Part shown: positions 36,705-47,400 of the stretch, piece after piece
Position numbering within the stretch: the stretch's first letter is position 1
How the letters are laid out: every line of letters starts with the position of its first letter
From: Anaerotignum propionicum DSM 1682
GTDB taxonomy: Bacteria; Bacillota; Clostridia; Lachnospirales; Anaerotignaceae
NCBI RefSeq assembly: GCF_001561955.1
Contig: NZ_CP014223.1
Location: 1,736,001-1,800,000, forward strand
Direction: 5' to 3'
Length of the DNA: 64,000 bases
Translations under genes and position numbers: made by a program
The notes under the pieces: generated by a model
The model's database searches: none
Told to the model about the DNA's origin: nothing
Seen by the model: only the letters and a program-made list of their open reading frames with translations

Positions 36705-37242
36705 AGATGTCACTTCCTTATAATATTTTGTGGTCAGTAGGCTTTTTTGCATCAGCGGCAATGAGCTAAGAACGCTCAAAACAGGAAACTCCAAGGATGT
36801 GTTTGGCTTGGCAGTAATGATGCATAAACCGTTCCGATACTCCACATTTATATGACGCTTCTCGCGCCGAGATACCCTGCAAACTGCTCACCACTTTCCC
36901 CTACATGTAAATATAAAAACACAAGATATATTATATACGAATATCTGTATAGTCTCAATTATTACTCCTGTTTTTTTCCTCTGTCAGTAATACTGTGATC
37001 ACTTTTTAACCGTTTTCTATACCGTATGGAAGCAAAATCTCACCCTTTTGATGAAGACAATACTCAAGCTCAACCTCATTGGCTCTTTGCTTTTGTTCTT
37101 TAGTAAAGTACATATATTAACCCATAGCCAATACCGCCTTTACGATTTTTTACCGATTTTACATGAAAGACTGTTCTTTTGAGAGGACAGTCAGTCTGTT
37201 CGTTGAGAAAATCAATCTAAGCGGCATAATTACACTTGCATT
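36705..37242. other. Intergenic stretch with DUF3991 relic
   Basis: Apart from the pseudogene at 36965-37113 and the presumed promoter region of the LytTR operon (36840-36960), nothing is recognised. Confidence 0.45.
36965..37113 (-). pseudogene. N-terminal relic of a DUF3991/toprim mobile-element protein
   Basis: From ATG 37113 the minus strand reads MYFTKEQKQRANEVELEYCL then HQKGEILLPYG, and after one frameshift KSDHSITDRG. This matches the start of DUF3991/TOPRIM-domain proteins carried by conjugative elements. Only about 50 codons survive, without the rest of an element. Confidence 0.6.
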
Positions 37243-39381
37243 CTAATATTTATTTCCATCATCCATTCTGTACTGGCTTGATTCTATAGTATTATCCTGT
37301 GTTTTTATAAACTTATGAAAATGAATGTTAACATCCTTTTGAACTTGAAATTGGTCCACGTGTTGCTTTAACAAATCAGCTTGTCCACTAAGTTGCTCAC
37401 TTGCTGCCGCACTTTCTTCTGCAGTTGCACTATTGCTTTGAATAACAGAAGATATCTGTTCAACCCCTATTAATATCTGAGATACTGCATCTGATTGTTC
37501 TTTAGAAGTACGAGCAATTTCATTAACAAACTCTCGCACTTGATCTGATCCTGACACAACATTTATCATTGATTGTGCGGTAATATCAACAATTTTAGAT
37601 CCCCGCTCAACCGCTAGTACCGTTTCTTCAATGAGCATAGTGGTATTCTTTGCCGCATCTGCTGATTTCTGAGCCAAATTTCGAACTTCATCCGCAACGA
37701 CAGCAAATCCTTTTCCAGCAGAACCAGCTCTCGCAGCTTCAACAGCAGCATTTAGTGCCAAAATATTCGTTTGGAATGCAATATCCTCAATCGTTTTAAT
37801 GATTTTACTGATTTCAGCTGATTTTGCATTGATATTATTCATAGCCAATTTCATTTCTTGCATTTGACTATTACTATTTATAACCTCTTCAGAAGTAGAC
37901 ACAACTTCTCTGTTAGCCAAATTAGCATTGTTTGCAGTATTTTTAATTTGCAGTGAAATATCTGCAATCGTTGCCGAAAACTCCTCAATGCTGCTTGCTT
38001 GCTCCGTTGTTCCTTGGGCAAGGGATTGCGCTCCCGATGATACCTGATTGGCAGCCATTGCAATTTGTTCTGATGATGTTTTAACATTTTCAATTGTCAG
38101 GGAAAGATTCTCTGAAATGTTTAGAAGAGAATCCTTTATCTTTGAAAACTCTCCTATATATTCTTGTTTCAATTCAAAACATAAATTCCCCTGTGCAATA
38201 AGATTCAAAATATGTGCTATCTCTTGAATATACTCTTTATACTCAATTAAAGTTATTCCTATCCTTTTAAATGAATCAATAAGTTCACCTACTTCGCCAT
38301 TTGCTTTAGTTTCTAATTGCACATAAAAATCTCCTCCAGCTATTTTATTGGCAGCTTTGGATACTTCCTTTATTGGTTTTGAGATTTTTAGACTTGTAAT
38401 TATCCCAAACAAAATAGCTAATAATGACACAATAGAAATAATAATCATTTCCAACCTAATTAAATTTGTAATGGGGCTAAGTATGTCATCCTTATCCAAA
38501 AGCGCAACATATCGCCAATTTGTCTTGTCACTTTCTATAGACTTAACTAAATAAGCTTTATTATCCACTTCCACTTCATTGAAATCAGCACCTGATAAAA
38601 TAAGATTACTTAATTCATTTCCATATGCCTCTACCACATTCTTAAAATTATTTTCACTGTTACTTGGATCTGCAATAATCGTTCCGCTATCATCAACAAC
38701 GATAAAATGTCCTTTTGTATCTTTCCCTGCCTTGTCAACCATTTCTGTAATCTTATCTAAACTCATATCTAATGCAACAACACCGATTACATTTCCATTG
38801 GCATCTTTCAAAACTTGAGAAGCACCTAAAATAACAATGTCATCCGTTGCAAAGTAGTAAGGATCTCCTAAGACTGCTTTATCTGGATTATTACGGGCAA
38901 TAGGGTACCATGGTCTTTGTCGTGGATCATATGGCCCTTCCATTTTCCCTTCCGGATATTGAACATATCCTCCCGATTCCACCCCCATATACACATATTG
39001 ATAATTAGAATGTGTTTCTCCAAATTCTTTAAATCGCTGGTAGATTTCCTGTTCGACTCCTCCATTTTTACTAGGTGTCATTTGCGTAATACCATTATTA
39101 TTTAAATAACTTGTTAGAGATCCATCTGCCTGTTTTATTATTGCTTCGTTTGCAAACCCACTTGTATTATTCATTAATTCTTCAATGATTGAATCAATAT
39201 TACTATTAAACATTTCAAGCTGCTTATTGGACGCTCTCTCTTGTTCCGACATTATACTTTTACTCGTAAAATTTATAAATATTGTAGAAACTAGAATTAA
39301 TGGACATAATGAAAACAGCAAAATAATTATACTAAGCTTAACCTTCAAACTGAAGTTCATTTTTTTGATCATCATGATCAT
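37243..39381 (-). CDS. Methyl-accepting chemotaxis protein, dCache type
   Basis: A 712-aa chemoreceptor: TM1 about 14-36, extracellular double-Cache domain about 40-300 (QRPWYPIARNNPDKAVLGDP is a typical dCache stretch), TM2 about 309-331, HAMP about 332-385, and a cytoplasmic signalling domain whose hairpin tip is intact (AFQTNILALNAAVEAARAG). Methylation helices flank the tip. The dCache_1 class commonly binds amino acids or small carboxylates. It is monocistronic. Confidence 0.93.
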   Translation of the reverse strand: MIMMIKKMNFSLKVKLSIIILLFSLCPLILVSTIFINFTSKSIMSEQERASNKQLEMFNSNIDSIIEELMNNTSGFANEAIIKQADGSLTSYLNNNGITQMTPSKNGGVEQEIYQRFKEFGETHSNYQYVYMGVESGGYVQYPEGKMEGPYDPRQRPWYPIARNNPDKAVLGDPYYFATDDIVILGASQVLKDANGNVIGVVALDMSLDKITEMVDKAGKDTKGHFIVVDDSGTIIADPSNSENNFKNVVEAYGNELSNLILSGADFNEVEVDNKAYLVKSIESDKTNWRYVALLDKDDILSPITNLIRLEMIIISIVSLLAILFGIITSLKISKPIKEVSKAANKIAGGDFYVQLETKANGEVGELIDSFKRIGITLIEYKEYIQEIAHILNLIAQGNLCFELKQEYIGEFSKIKDSLLNISENLSLTIENVKTSSEQIAMAANQVSSGAQSLAQGTTEQASSIEEFSATIADISLQIKNTANNANLANREVVSTSEEVINSNSQMQEMKLAMNNINAKSAEISKIIKTIEDIAFQTNILALNAAVEAARAGSAGKGFAVVADEVRNLAQKSADAAKNTTMLIEETVLAVERGSKIVDITAQSMINVVSGSDQVREFVNEIARTSKEQSDAVSQILIGVEQISSVIQSNSATAEESAAASEQLSGQADLLKQHVDQFQVQKDVNIHFHKFIKTQDNTIESSQYRMDDGNKY

Positions 39382-40077
39382 CCCTTTCTATAAAGTCAGT
39401 GTACAATATCTCCTAAAATCTATTTTTGTTTTTTTGTTGAATGATTCAATTCATAACATAAGTTACACAAATCAAATTATCACTTTATCTATATTAACTT
39501 TTTTCTTCCTAAGTTTACATAATATTGCCAACCACCGCCTTTCAAATATAAATCCAAAAAATATATTTATATTATCTTTTTCATATTTTTCTTTTCATTA
39601 GGAAGAAATAAGAAACAACACCAAGGAAATGGAAGTTCCTAGATAATTTTGTGTTTAACAACTTAGTTAAAAAAAGAATCATTATTACTGACCAAATTAA
39701 CAAGATTTGAGTTAAATAAAAGTTGTTTTAAAAAGTGATACACAGAATTGTTTGCTGCATTAAATTTTTCTATTTTTTACTACATTTACTACAATTTTCT
39801 ACAAAATTCTACAAATCTATTATATTGTATTTACAAAATTTATGCAACAAATTCTTATGTCCCCCATGATGATCCCCTAGAAATTTAAAATAGAATAAAA
39901 GGCATATCTTTAACAATAGCCTAATTATCTTCTGGCCTGTTTCCCAGCATTGATAATTAGGCTATTTTATTAATTATTCGATTAAAAACAATTATCTCAT
40001 CAATCTACACAAAGCTAATCCGCTACGTTCCATACTTTAGCGTTAATTGTAACTACAATTATTACAACTTCTATATT
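39382..40077. other. AT-rich intergenic region with hairpin
   Basis: It contains the chemoreceptor upstream region, an AT-rich stretch with five irregular CTACA repeats (39779-39816) and a long hairpin at 39915-39966. No gene is supported. Confidence 0.45.
39912..39970. terminator. Bidirectional hairpin terminator
   Basis: A perfect 15-bp stem, AATAGCCTAATTATC (39915-39929) with GATAATTAGGCTATT (39952-39966), lies downstream of the beta-helix lipoprotein gene on the minus strand. Confidence 0.75.
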
Positions 40078-41193
40078 CTAGGCATCTGCGTTTTTCTTTG
40101 TTACGTCGGAAGTTTGTATAGAGGAAGAGCCTTGTTCAAACTTAAGATATTTGTATTTTGTGATGTTCTTCGGATTGAAATCCACCGTCGGCGTTCCGTT
40201 TATGTCAAAGCCAGCCACTACCTGTACACCGTCGCCCAAATCTGGTGCTGCGTCAATCGCCATGCCACCACCTATGATAACGAGTGGCTCGCAATTTTCC
40301 TGGATAGGCAGAGTCTCATTAAGAATGGAGACAGTTCCACCATATTCGTTACATATTGCCGTACCCATATCGTAGTTATTGCGAATTGTGCCGCCGTTGA
40401 TAGTTACGGTACCGGTGTCATTGTTCAAAATTCCATGACTGTCCGCTCCATTGCAGGATACGGTACCAGCAGAAATATTCACGCTGCCGATTCCGAAGTT
40501 GTAAATCGCTGCACTGTACCTCCCCTCTGCGTAAACTGATCCACCAGCAACATTTATACTGCCATTGCCTTCATTCCAAATGGCGTAACCGCTATCCGTC
40601 GTACCCACTGCACCGCCTGCTACGATTACTTCGCCTTCGCCGTTTTTAATAGCCGTGCCGCCAGTTGTTGCGTTCACGTCGCCGCCTGCAATAAATACAC
40701 TGCCAGAGCCTAGATTAAAAATCCCAATTCCACCATCAGCGGTAATCATGGCGCAATCAGATAAGACCAGATTACCGCCGTTGCCTATACCAACTGTGGC
40801 CACATTCTCGCCACCTGCTGACCTAACCTTTCCGATACTAACTCCACCGCCAGAACTGTCGGTGATGTTCAATATCCCTGTGCCATCATGTTGGATGGCC
40901 ATATTACTGCCGCCGTCCAGTGTCTTACCGTTTAGGTCAAGGATAAAACTTATGTCACTTCCAATATAAATAGCTTCCTCTAGGGTGATGTCTTCCAGCA
41001 ATGTAATCGTATTATCATCCGTTACCGCTTTTATCGCGTCTTGTAGGGTAACGTATCCTATATTGCCAATACAAGCTTCGTCTCCCGGCGTAATCTGGCG
41101 CCCGTTATCTATGGAGGTTTTCGAGCAAGCAGCAAGAAAGAAGCCTAGGACAAAAAGTATTGCAAGCAGTTTTTTTTGTTTCATAGTTTTCAT
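40078..41193 (-). CDS. Beta-helix surface lipoprotein
   Basis: A 371-aa exported lipoprotein. The signal peptide ends in a lipobox (LGFFLAACSK). The mature protein has one copy of the IGYVTLQDAIKAV module followed by short repeats (GGNLVLSDC, GSGSVFIAGG, GEGEVIVAGG and similar) that form a parallel beta-helix. It is closely related to the two N-terminal modules of the neighbouring 2155-aa SLH protein and probably arose by duplication. The frame is open to 41295, but ATG 41193 is preferred, with GGGAG nine bases upstream. Function unknown; likely surface display. Confidence 0.82.
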   Translation of the reverse strand: MKTMKQKKLLAILFVLGFFLAACSKTSIDNGRQITPGDEACIGNIGYVTLQDAIKAVTDDNTITLLEDITLEEAIYIGSDISFILDLNGKTLDGGSNMAIQHDGTGILNITDSSGGGVSIGKVRSAGGENVATVGIGNGGNLVLSDCAMITADGGIGIFNLGSGSVFIAGGDVNATTGGTAIKNGEGEVIVAGGAVGTTDSGYAIWNEGNGSINVAGGSVYAEGRYSAAIYNFGIGSVNISAGTVSCNGADSHGILNNDTGTVTINGGTIRNNYDMGTAICNEYGGTVSILNETLPIQENCEPLVIIGGGMAIDAAPDLGDGVQVVAGFDINGTPTVDFNPKNITKYKYLKFEQGSSSIQTSDVTKKNADA

Positions 41194-41255
41194 TGTAATT
41201 AACTCCCTTCTCACATTGTATTTCTCACATATTTTCATTACAGCAGTTGTACCTA

Positions 41256-41292
41256 CAAAACGCCGTCTTCTGTTTGAAACATGAATTCTATT
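41256..41292 (-). promoter_or_regulatory. Shared upstream element, copy C
   Basis: On the minus strand this reads ATTCATGTTTCA, then ACAG-AGACGG and TTTTG, similar to copies at 48979-49030 and 50558-50605. It lies 65-97 bases before the beta-helix lipoprotein gene. It is the most divergent of the three. Confidence 0.45.
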
Positions 41293-41476
41293 CAATTTTA
41301 TGGTTTATCTGCCAAAACGATTCAAACCTTTTTGTGTTCGGCAGAAAGAATCGGCTGTTACACTTTTTTAGGATTTATTCAAGAATATACGCAAAAATAT
41401 GACAAGAATCCACCTTCAGAATCAAGAGTAGGCTCTTTTATAACATTAGTCTTTCATTGTACGTCGCGCTTAGCCC

Positions 41477-44400
41477 CTACATGGTGTCACTTGAATCCAT
41501 CAGCTTCACAAAACGAGAAAGAACGGCTGAAACCTCGGCACGAGTGGCAGTTCCCTGAGGATCGAAGAGATTGCCATTTTTACCGCTGAGAATGCCCAAT
41601 ATCTGCCCCTGTTTCACAGCATCATTAGCATAAGCGCTTATTTTGGTGCTATCAGCAAAGATGTTTTCTGCTTGAACCTGTGGCAGCTTAATGTTCATGG
41701 TCTTAGCATAGTTATTCATAATCACAGCCATCTGCTCACGGCTAATGGACTGATCTGGGGCAAATTTCCCATTTCCAGAGCCCTTTACGATACTGTTTTC
41801 CCTTGCCCATTCAATGTAACCTATGTAGTAAGCATTACTTTTTACATCAGTGAAGCTGCTATGCTTATGGTTGCTCACATCGGCATTTGCCAACCTCCCC
41901 AGTACGGTGACGAACATTCCTCTTGTTATCGTCATGTTCGGGCTGAAGGTATGGTCTGAAGTCCCACTAAACAATCCACGTTCTACCACAAATGCAATAT
42001 TTTCTTTTGCCCAGTTGTCTTCAATATCCATGAATGCAGTGCTAGGCTGTTTATAGCCCACGCCGTAGGTGGAAAAATGATTGGTGCTGAAGCGCAATAC
42101 CTTTTCCCTGCTGTCAAAAATAGAGTCTGTGAGCCATTCTACACTGCCATTCACATTCACATAAACAGCGCAAACATTCTCTGCCTTTTCATTTTCACCA
42201 AGGGTGTAAGGGATGGTCACCAAAACGTTACCTTCACCAAAATTTTCTACCTGTTTTCCGCTACCGTAGTTTACGTTAAGATCAAATACCGGGCGACTAC
42301 CAATAACCCTTTTGGCATCGTCCGTCAGCTTGCTATTGTCTGGGCGGGTTGCAGTAATGTTGACATCAGTGCTTGCCTGCTTGTTGATTTCTTTCACTGT
42401 CGCTAGGTCCATACCAATTTTGATATTGGGGTTATCTACCACTACGATGGTGTTGACGATATTTCTCTGAATAATGGTATCCTGCGCAGTTTTAGGCAGA
42501 TTGATGGTAACATGAGATGCCGTATTGCTGTTTAGGCCTGCTCTAAGAACCACGGCAATGCCGTTTTGCTCGTTACCGCTTTTCTTTGCGTCGGCGTAAG
42601 CTTTGTCAAAGGCATGGGTCACGATTTTATCAGTGATGTTTACTGTAACATTGCCCTTGCCGTCTGCCATGGCAGGAACTTTGATTTCACCCTGTGTGGG
42701 GGCAGTGGGTTTATCGGCAGTGGGTGGGATAATGATGACGGTGCTGCTGTTATCATTGGAGGAGCTTCCGCCTCCACTCCCAGAGCCACCGCCACCGATG
42801 AAAGTCCAATGGGCATAGTAGGTCACATTTGCACTGACGGTTGTGCTTGCGGAGATTTGAGTTCCTCCGCTTGCTGCCGTATACCAGCCGTTAAAGCTGT
42901 AACTGCCAGAATGTGTCGGTGTCGGGAGTGCTCCTACCGCCGTACCGGGTGCAACCGAGCGAGAAGCTTCACTGACCGTGCCTCCATTCGGGTTAAAGGT
43001 GACTGTGAGGTAATTTGCGGCCGCAGGTTCCTCAATTACGACACTGAACGCCGTAGAGGTTGTACCGTCAAGCGTCAGCACAAGTGTGCCGGTCGTTCCC
43101 GCTACCGCCGTGTCCGCAACGGTCAGTGTCAGCGTTCCGCTGTTGCCTGAAACCGTCACATTGCCGCTGTTGCCGACGGTTACGCCTGTCGGCAGGTTTG
43201 CCACACTCACAGCATATATTCCGTTGGCAATATTCTCCGTCGTCACAGTATAGGTTAAACTTCCCGCTGTTCCCGCAGTGGCTGTACCGATTTGTGAGCT
43301 GACAGACACAATTTTTATGGGTGTATTATTTACAGTCAGGGTGAACGACGCGATCCCTGGGGCATACTCACCCGGAACCATGGCCGCATTTGCAGTAATG
43401 GTTGTGGTTCCCGCACCGACAATCGCCACTGCGCCGTTTGTGGGATGCACGGTGGCAACACCCCCATTGCTGCTTGAATAGGTTACTGCACCAGTACCAA
43501 CACTGTGGGTGAGCGCGTTTGTGAATACAGGATCACCCACGGTCTTTGTGACTGCGCTTTCCTCAAAGGAGAGTGTTTGCGCCGTGCCGCTGACGATTGT
43601 AACCACGCACGAACCTGTCTTGGGTGTTGTAACATAGCCTGCTGTGGTTGCGGTAAAGCTCCAATACAGCGTGACGGAGCCGCCGACGCTTAACGAGCTG
43701 ATGTCGGTGTCAAGGGCCGCAATTGTGCATTCGCTGTTTGAGTACCAAGTCAGCGTACCATTTGCCGTTGCTGAGTTTGCTGTGGGAAGGGATGACAATC
43801 CCGAGCCCTGTGCCACGCTCTTGGCAGAACCTACCGTAATGCTGTAATCCTTTGCGGCAACCGCAAAAGTAGCTATGCTTGTGATTGTTCCTTTATATGC
43901 CCCTGTTCCCGTTACGGTTAGTGTGATTGTTTTGCCAATGTCGGCAGCTTTGACCTCATATGTCGCATCGGTGCCGACTTGCGAGCCGTTCACTTTCCAA
44001 CTGCATGAGACGGTTGCACAGCTTGGCAGGATTGTTGCAGAAAGTGTATCTCCGAATGTGGGTGCAGTGTTGCTGATTGATACAGAGGTCAACTCTGTCC
44101 GTGTGTCAACAATCGTCAGCTCAAGGGCGGGGCTTGTACCACCGCTCATCTGGAAGGTGATGATCGTGGCGCCCTCACCTAAGGATGAAAGATAGCTTTT
44201 TTTAAGCGTGTAGATGTTACCGTTGACAGAATAGTGAGACATGATTAAAAGAGGTACTCCGCCGTTTTTGATTGACATACAATTATAGCTACCCTGCGTA
44301 AGTGTTATGTCAATGTCCTTGTAGTTTGCCCCGTTTGGGTTCAGGTCAAAGGTAGCCGAAATCGGGGAGATGCTTGCGTTGACAGGTGGAGCAGTGGTAA

Positions 44401-47400
44401 TCGCCGCGCTTGCCACAGCGGTTCCCGCATTGTAGCCTGGTTTTGCCGCAGTCCGCGCCCAGATATAATAAGTCGTACTATGCATAATGGAGGCAAAGGA
44501 CAACCCCGTTTGCCAGCCGGTAGTCGGCGCAGTCAAATTGCTGAGACTGATTGCATATTCAATGGTCTGATTGCCCGGATTATGGCTTGCTACAGCCGGA
44601 AAGACGATTATTTGGTCACTGGACACAAAGTCGGCAGTTGCGACGGTGGTGATGGCTGCACCTGTAGCATTCACAATTACGCCACTGGTAATGCCTACGC
44701 TGTTCAACGTCAAAGTCGCATTTTTTCCTGCGGTATCCTTGATGGTGCCGCCGTTGAGATTCAGAGAGCCCACGGAGATACCATCGCTATCGCTGTCGTC
44801 TCCCTTCACCGTATAACAAAAGAGCAGTGCTGATGTGCCGCTGCCGCTGGCATAATCGGCCAGCCTTGTTTGCGAGCCGACAGTCAGTGAGAGAGCCGGT
44901 GTGCCGGTAACATTGACATTCTCACTAAAGTTTACTGTGAACTCCAAATTGTTTCCGGCAGAATAGGTTCCGTTCGTTGGCACCGCTACCGAAGTGACGA
45001 CAGGAGGTGCCGACCACTGTGCCGTCAAGCCTGTCACAGAATCAGAAACCGTGGCTCCCGCATGGTAAGTTGTACCGCTTGTATCCTTCCAGCCGTCAAA
45101 CGTCTTACCGACTGGCGCAGTCAGCCCCTCACCGCTGGGAGCAGTAAATTCATCCCCCGTGCAGATAATCTGGATAGGCGCAGTGTTTTCCTTTAGCTTG
45201 CCGCCGTTTAAGTTCAGCGTTACTACCTTTAAGCCCTCAGAGCCCAACGTTACAGGGTTCAGCACTTCAAGGGCAGGGCGGAAGCCCATGTCCGTAGTAT
45301 AACTGATATCGTTACTACCCCAGTAATGCACCGAGTTGTACCCTCGCCTAACGCTTCTGGAAGCATTTGAAGAACTATCCTGTCCCCAGGAGTATAGGCC
45401 GTTCCAGTTTTTTATCCATTCCGTTGCATAGCCGTCTGAATTTGATTTTTTTAAAATCTGATCCCATTCATTGAAATTGGGCTGTCCAATATGATCACTG
45501 CTATCGTCTTTATAACCAACTTTGCTGCTCCCTGCGCTCAAAGAGCGCAGTTTATAATTTGTATCAAAGTCTTTGCCGAAGATAAGACCATTTGTATTTA
45601 AACTGTTCCAGCTGATACTTCTGCCAATGACATAATCCCCAACAAACAGGCTGCGGTCGAATTTGTTTGCGTTTGCATAGACTTCAGTTGTTGTCATTTG
45701 ACTTGCCAGGCTATAGGCATTCACTGTGCCTGCGTAGGTAAAGGGCACATAGTGCAGGCTTATGTCAGGTAGGGCGGTATTTACCGTGCCGATGTTACTT
45801 TTTTCGCTGGAAAGGTCGAAATAGTAGGTGCCTCCGGGAGCGAGATTAAATTGCTCCGAAACGGTCGGTGCAGGCTCAAATTTTAAGTATTTGTAATCGT
45901 ATTTTTTCTCCGGATCGTAAGCCACCGGCGAACTTCCGTCGTATTCGGTGCTTGCTGTGGCCTGCGTACCGGTGTCGATATTTATGGTGGAAGAAAATAA
46001 TGCTCTGCTATTGCCTTTTACGATTGCAGAACCGCTGGAGACATTCACGTTTATAATGTTAATAATGCTATTTAAAGCAGTATATTTAGAGTCAATTGTT
46101 CCGCCGCAGATATTAAAATAGGATCCGCCTGTTATATAAATTGTGGTAAAGCTTGAACCATCAGAGTTAATTGTTCCGCCGTTTATCGTTGCCGTCCCAC
46201 CGCTTTGAACAAAAACTGCATTACCGTACCTCGAGTAGATTCTGCCGCCGTTTATTATTAAGTTTCCGTAGGCACACTCAACGGCTGTGCCCGCTGGATT
46301 ACCACTATCGACCTGACCTCCACTTGCACTAACGGTACCGCCGCCCGCACTATCTTCGATTGTCAGTGTGGCGCCAGAGGTATTGATAAGAATTGTAGAC
46401 ACACTCTCACTTGACCCGGAAATCGTATAACCGTTCAGATTAAGTGTTATCTCTTTGTCTGTTGCTAATACCACCGCACTAATGCCGGAATCTGCCGTAA
46501 TATTGGCAAGTAACGTAACCGTCTGTCCATCCACAGCCGCATCAATTGCGGCTTGCAGAGTGAGATAGCTTGTGCTGCCGATTTGCGCCACATTGGTGAC
46601 GGTCCCGCCTTCTGCAAGAGTCAGGTATTTGTATGTGGCAATGGCCCCCACATCATAAGCAGTTGTGGGCAAGCCGCTGTATTCGGTGCTGGCCGTAATT
46701 TCTACATTTGTATAATCGCTCAAATCCGGAGCTATGTCCATTGCACAGGTTTCGCCTTTAATAATGGGAGAACCGCTTGGAATGACGATTTTACCGGTTG
46801 AATCGTTATAAATCCCAGTACCTTTTCCACCATCTACTACACCGCTGGAGACAGACACTTCGCCATCCCACATGTTTGCAATCGCTTGACCTGCTGACGA
46901 GCCAGTAAGTTTCACTTCACCGCCCGAAATACTCACCTTGCCATTAGAATTGTTTATAATTGCACGGAAACCGGAGCTTACTGTGCCATCTGAAACGCTC
47001 ACGGAGCTAGTTGAATGGTTTGCAATTCCAAAGCCATAACTTCCAGGTGCCGTAACCGTGCCGCCATTCACCAACACGCTGCCGCTGTTGTTATTAGAAA
47101 CCGCGGCACAGGACTTGGAAGTATTCGTATTTTCTACCGTTCCGCTTATAATAACAAGGCTTCCGCCGTTTAAATGTATCGTTCCGTCTGCAACCATACT
47201 GGTTACCTTGCCTCCGCCTTCGGTATCATCGACGGTCAGCGTACCACCGTTGTGCTGAATCGCGATGGCATTGCCGCCATTTAGTGTCTTGCCGTTTAAG
47301 TCAAGGATGAAGCTTTTTGTACTGCCGCTGGCGATGATGACAGTATCTGTAAGGTCTATGTTCTCCAGAAGCTGAATGGTATCCCCGTCGGCAACAGCAT

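Noticed and set aside
39185-39601. 138-codon plus-strand frame over the start of the chemoreceptor gene
   Set aside because: It is antisense to the intact chemoreceptor and its hydrophobicity comes from the AT-rich region.
39779-39816. CTACA repeats, considered as a CRISPR-like or iteron array
   Set aside because: The units are five to twelve bases, irregular, without spacers of even size and without nearby cas or rep genes.
42566-43150. 194-codon plus-strand open frame within the giant SLH gene
   Set aside because: It is antisense to a clear SLH protein gene, has no ribosome site and has an arginine/cysteine-rich composition unlike a real protein.
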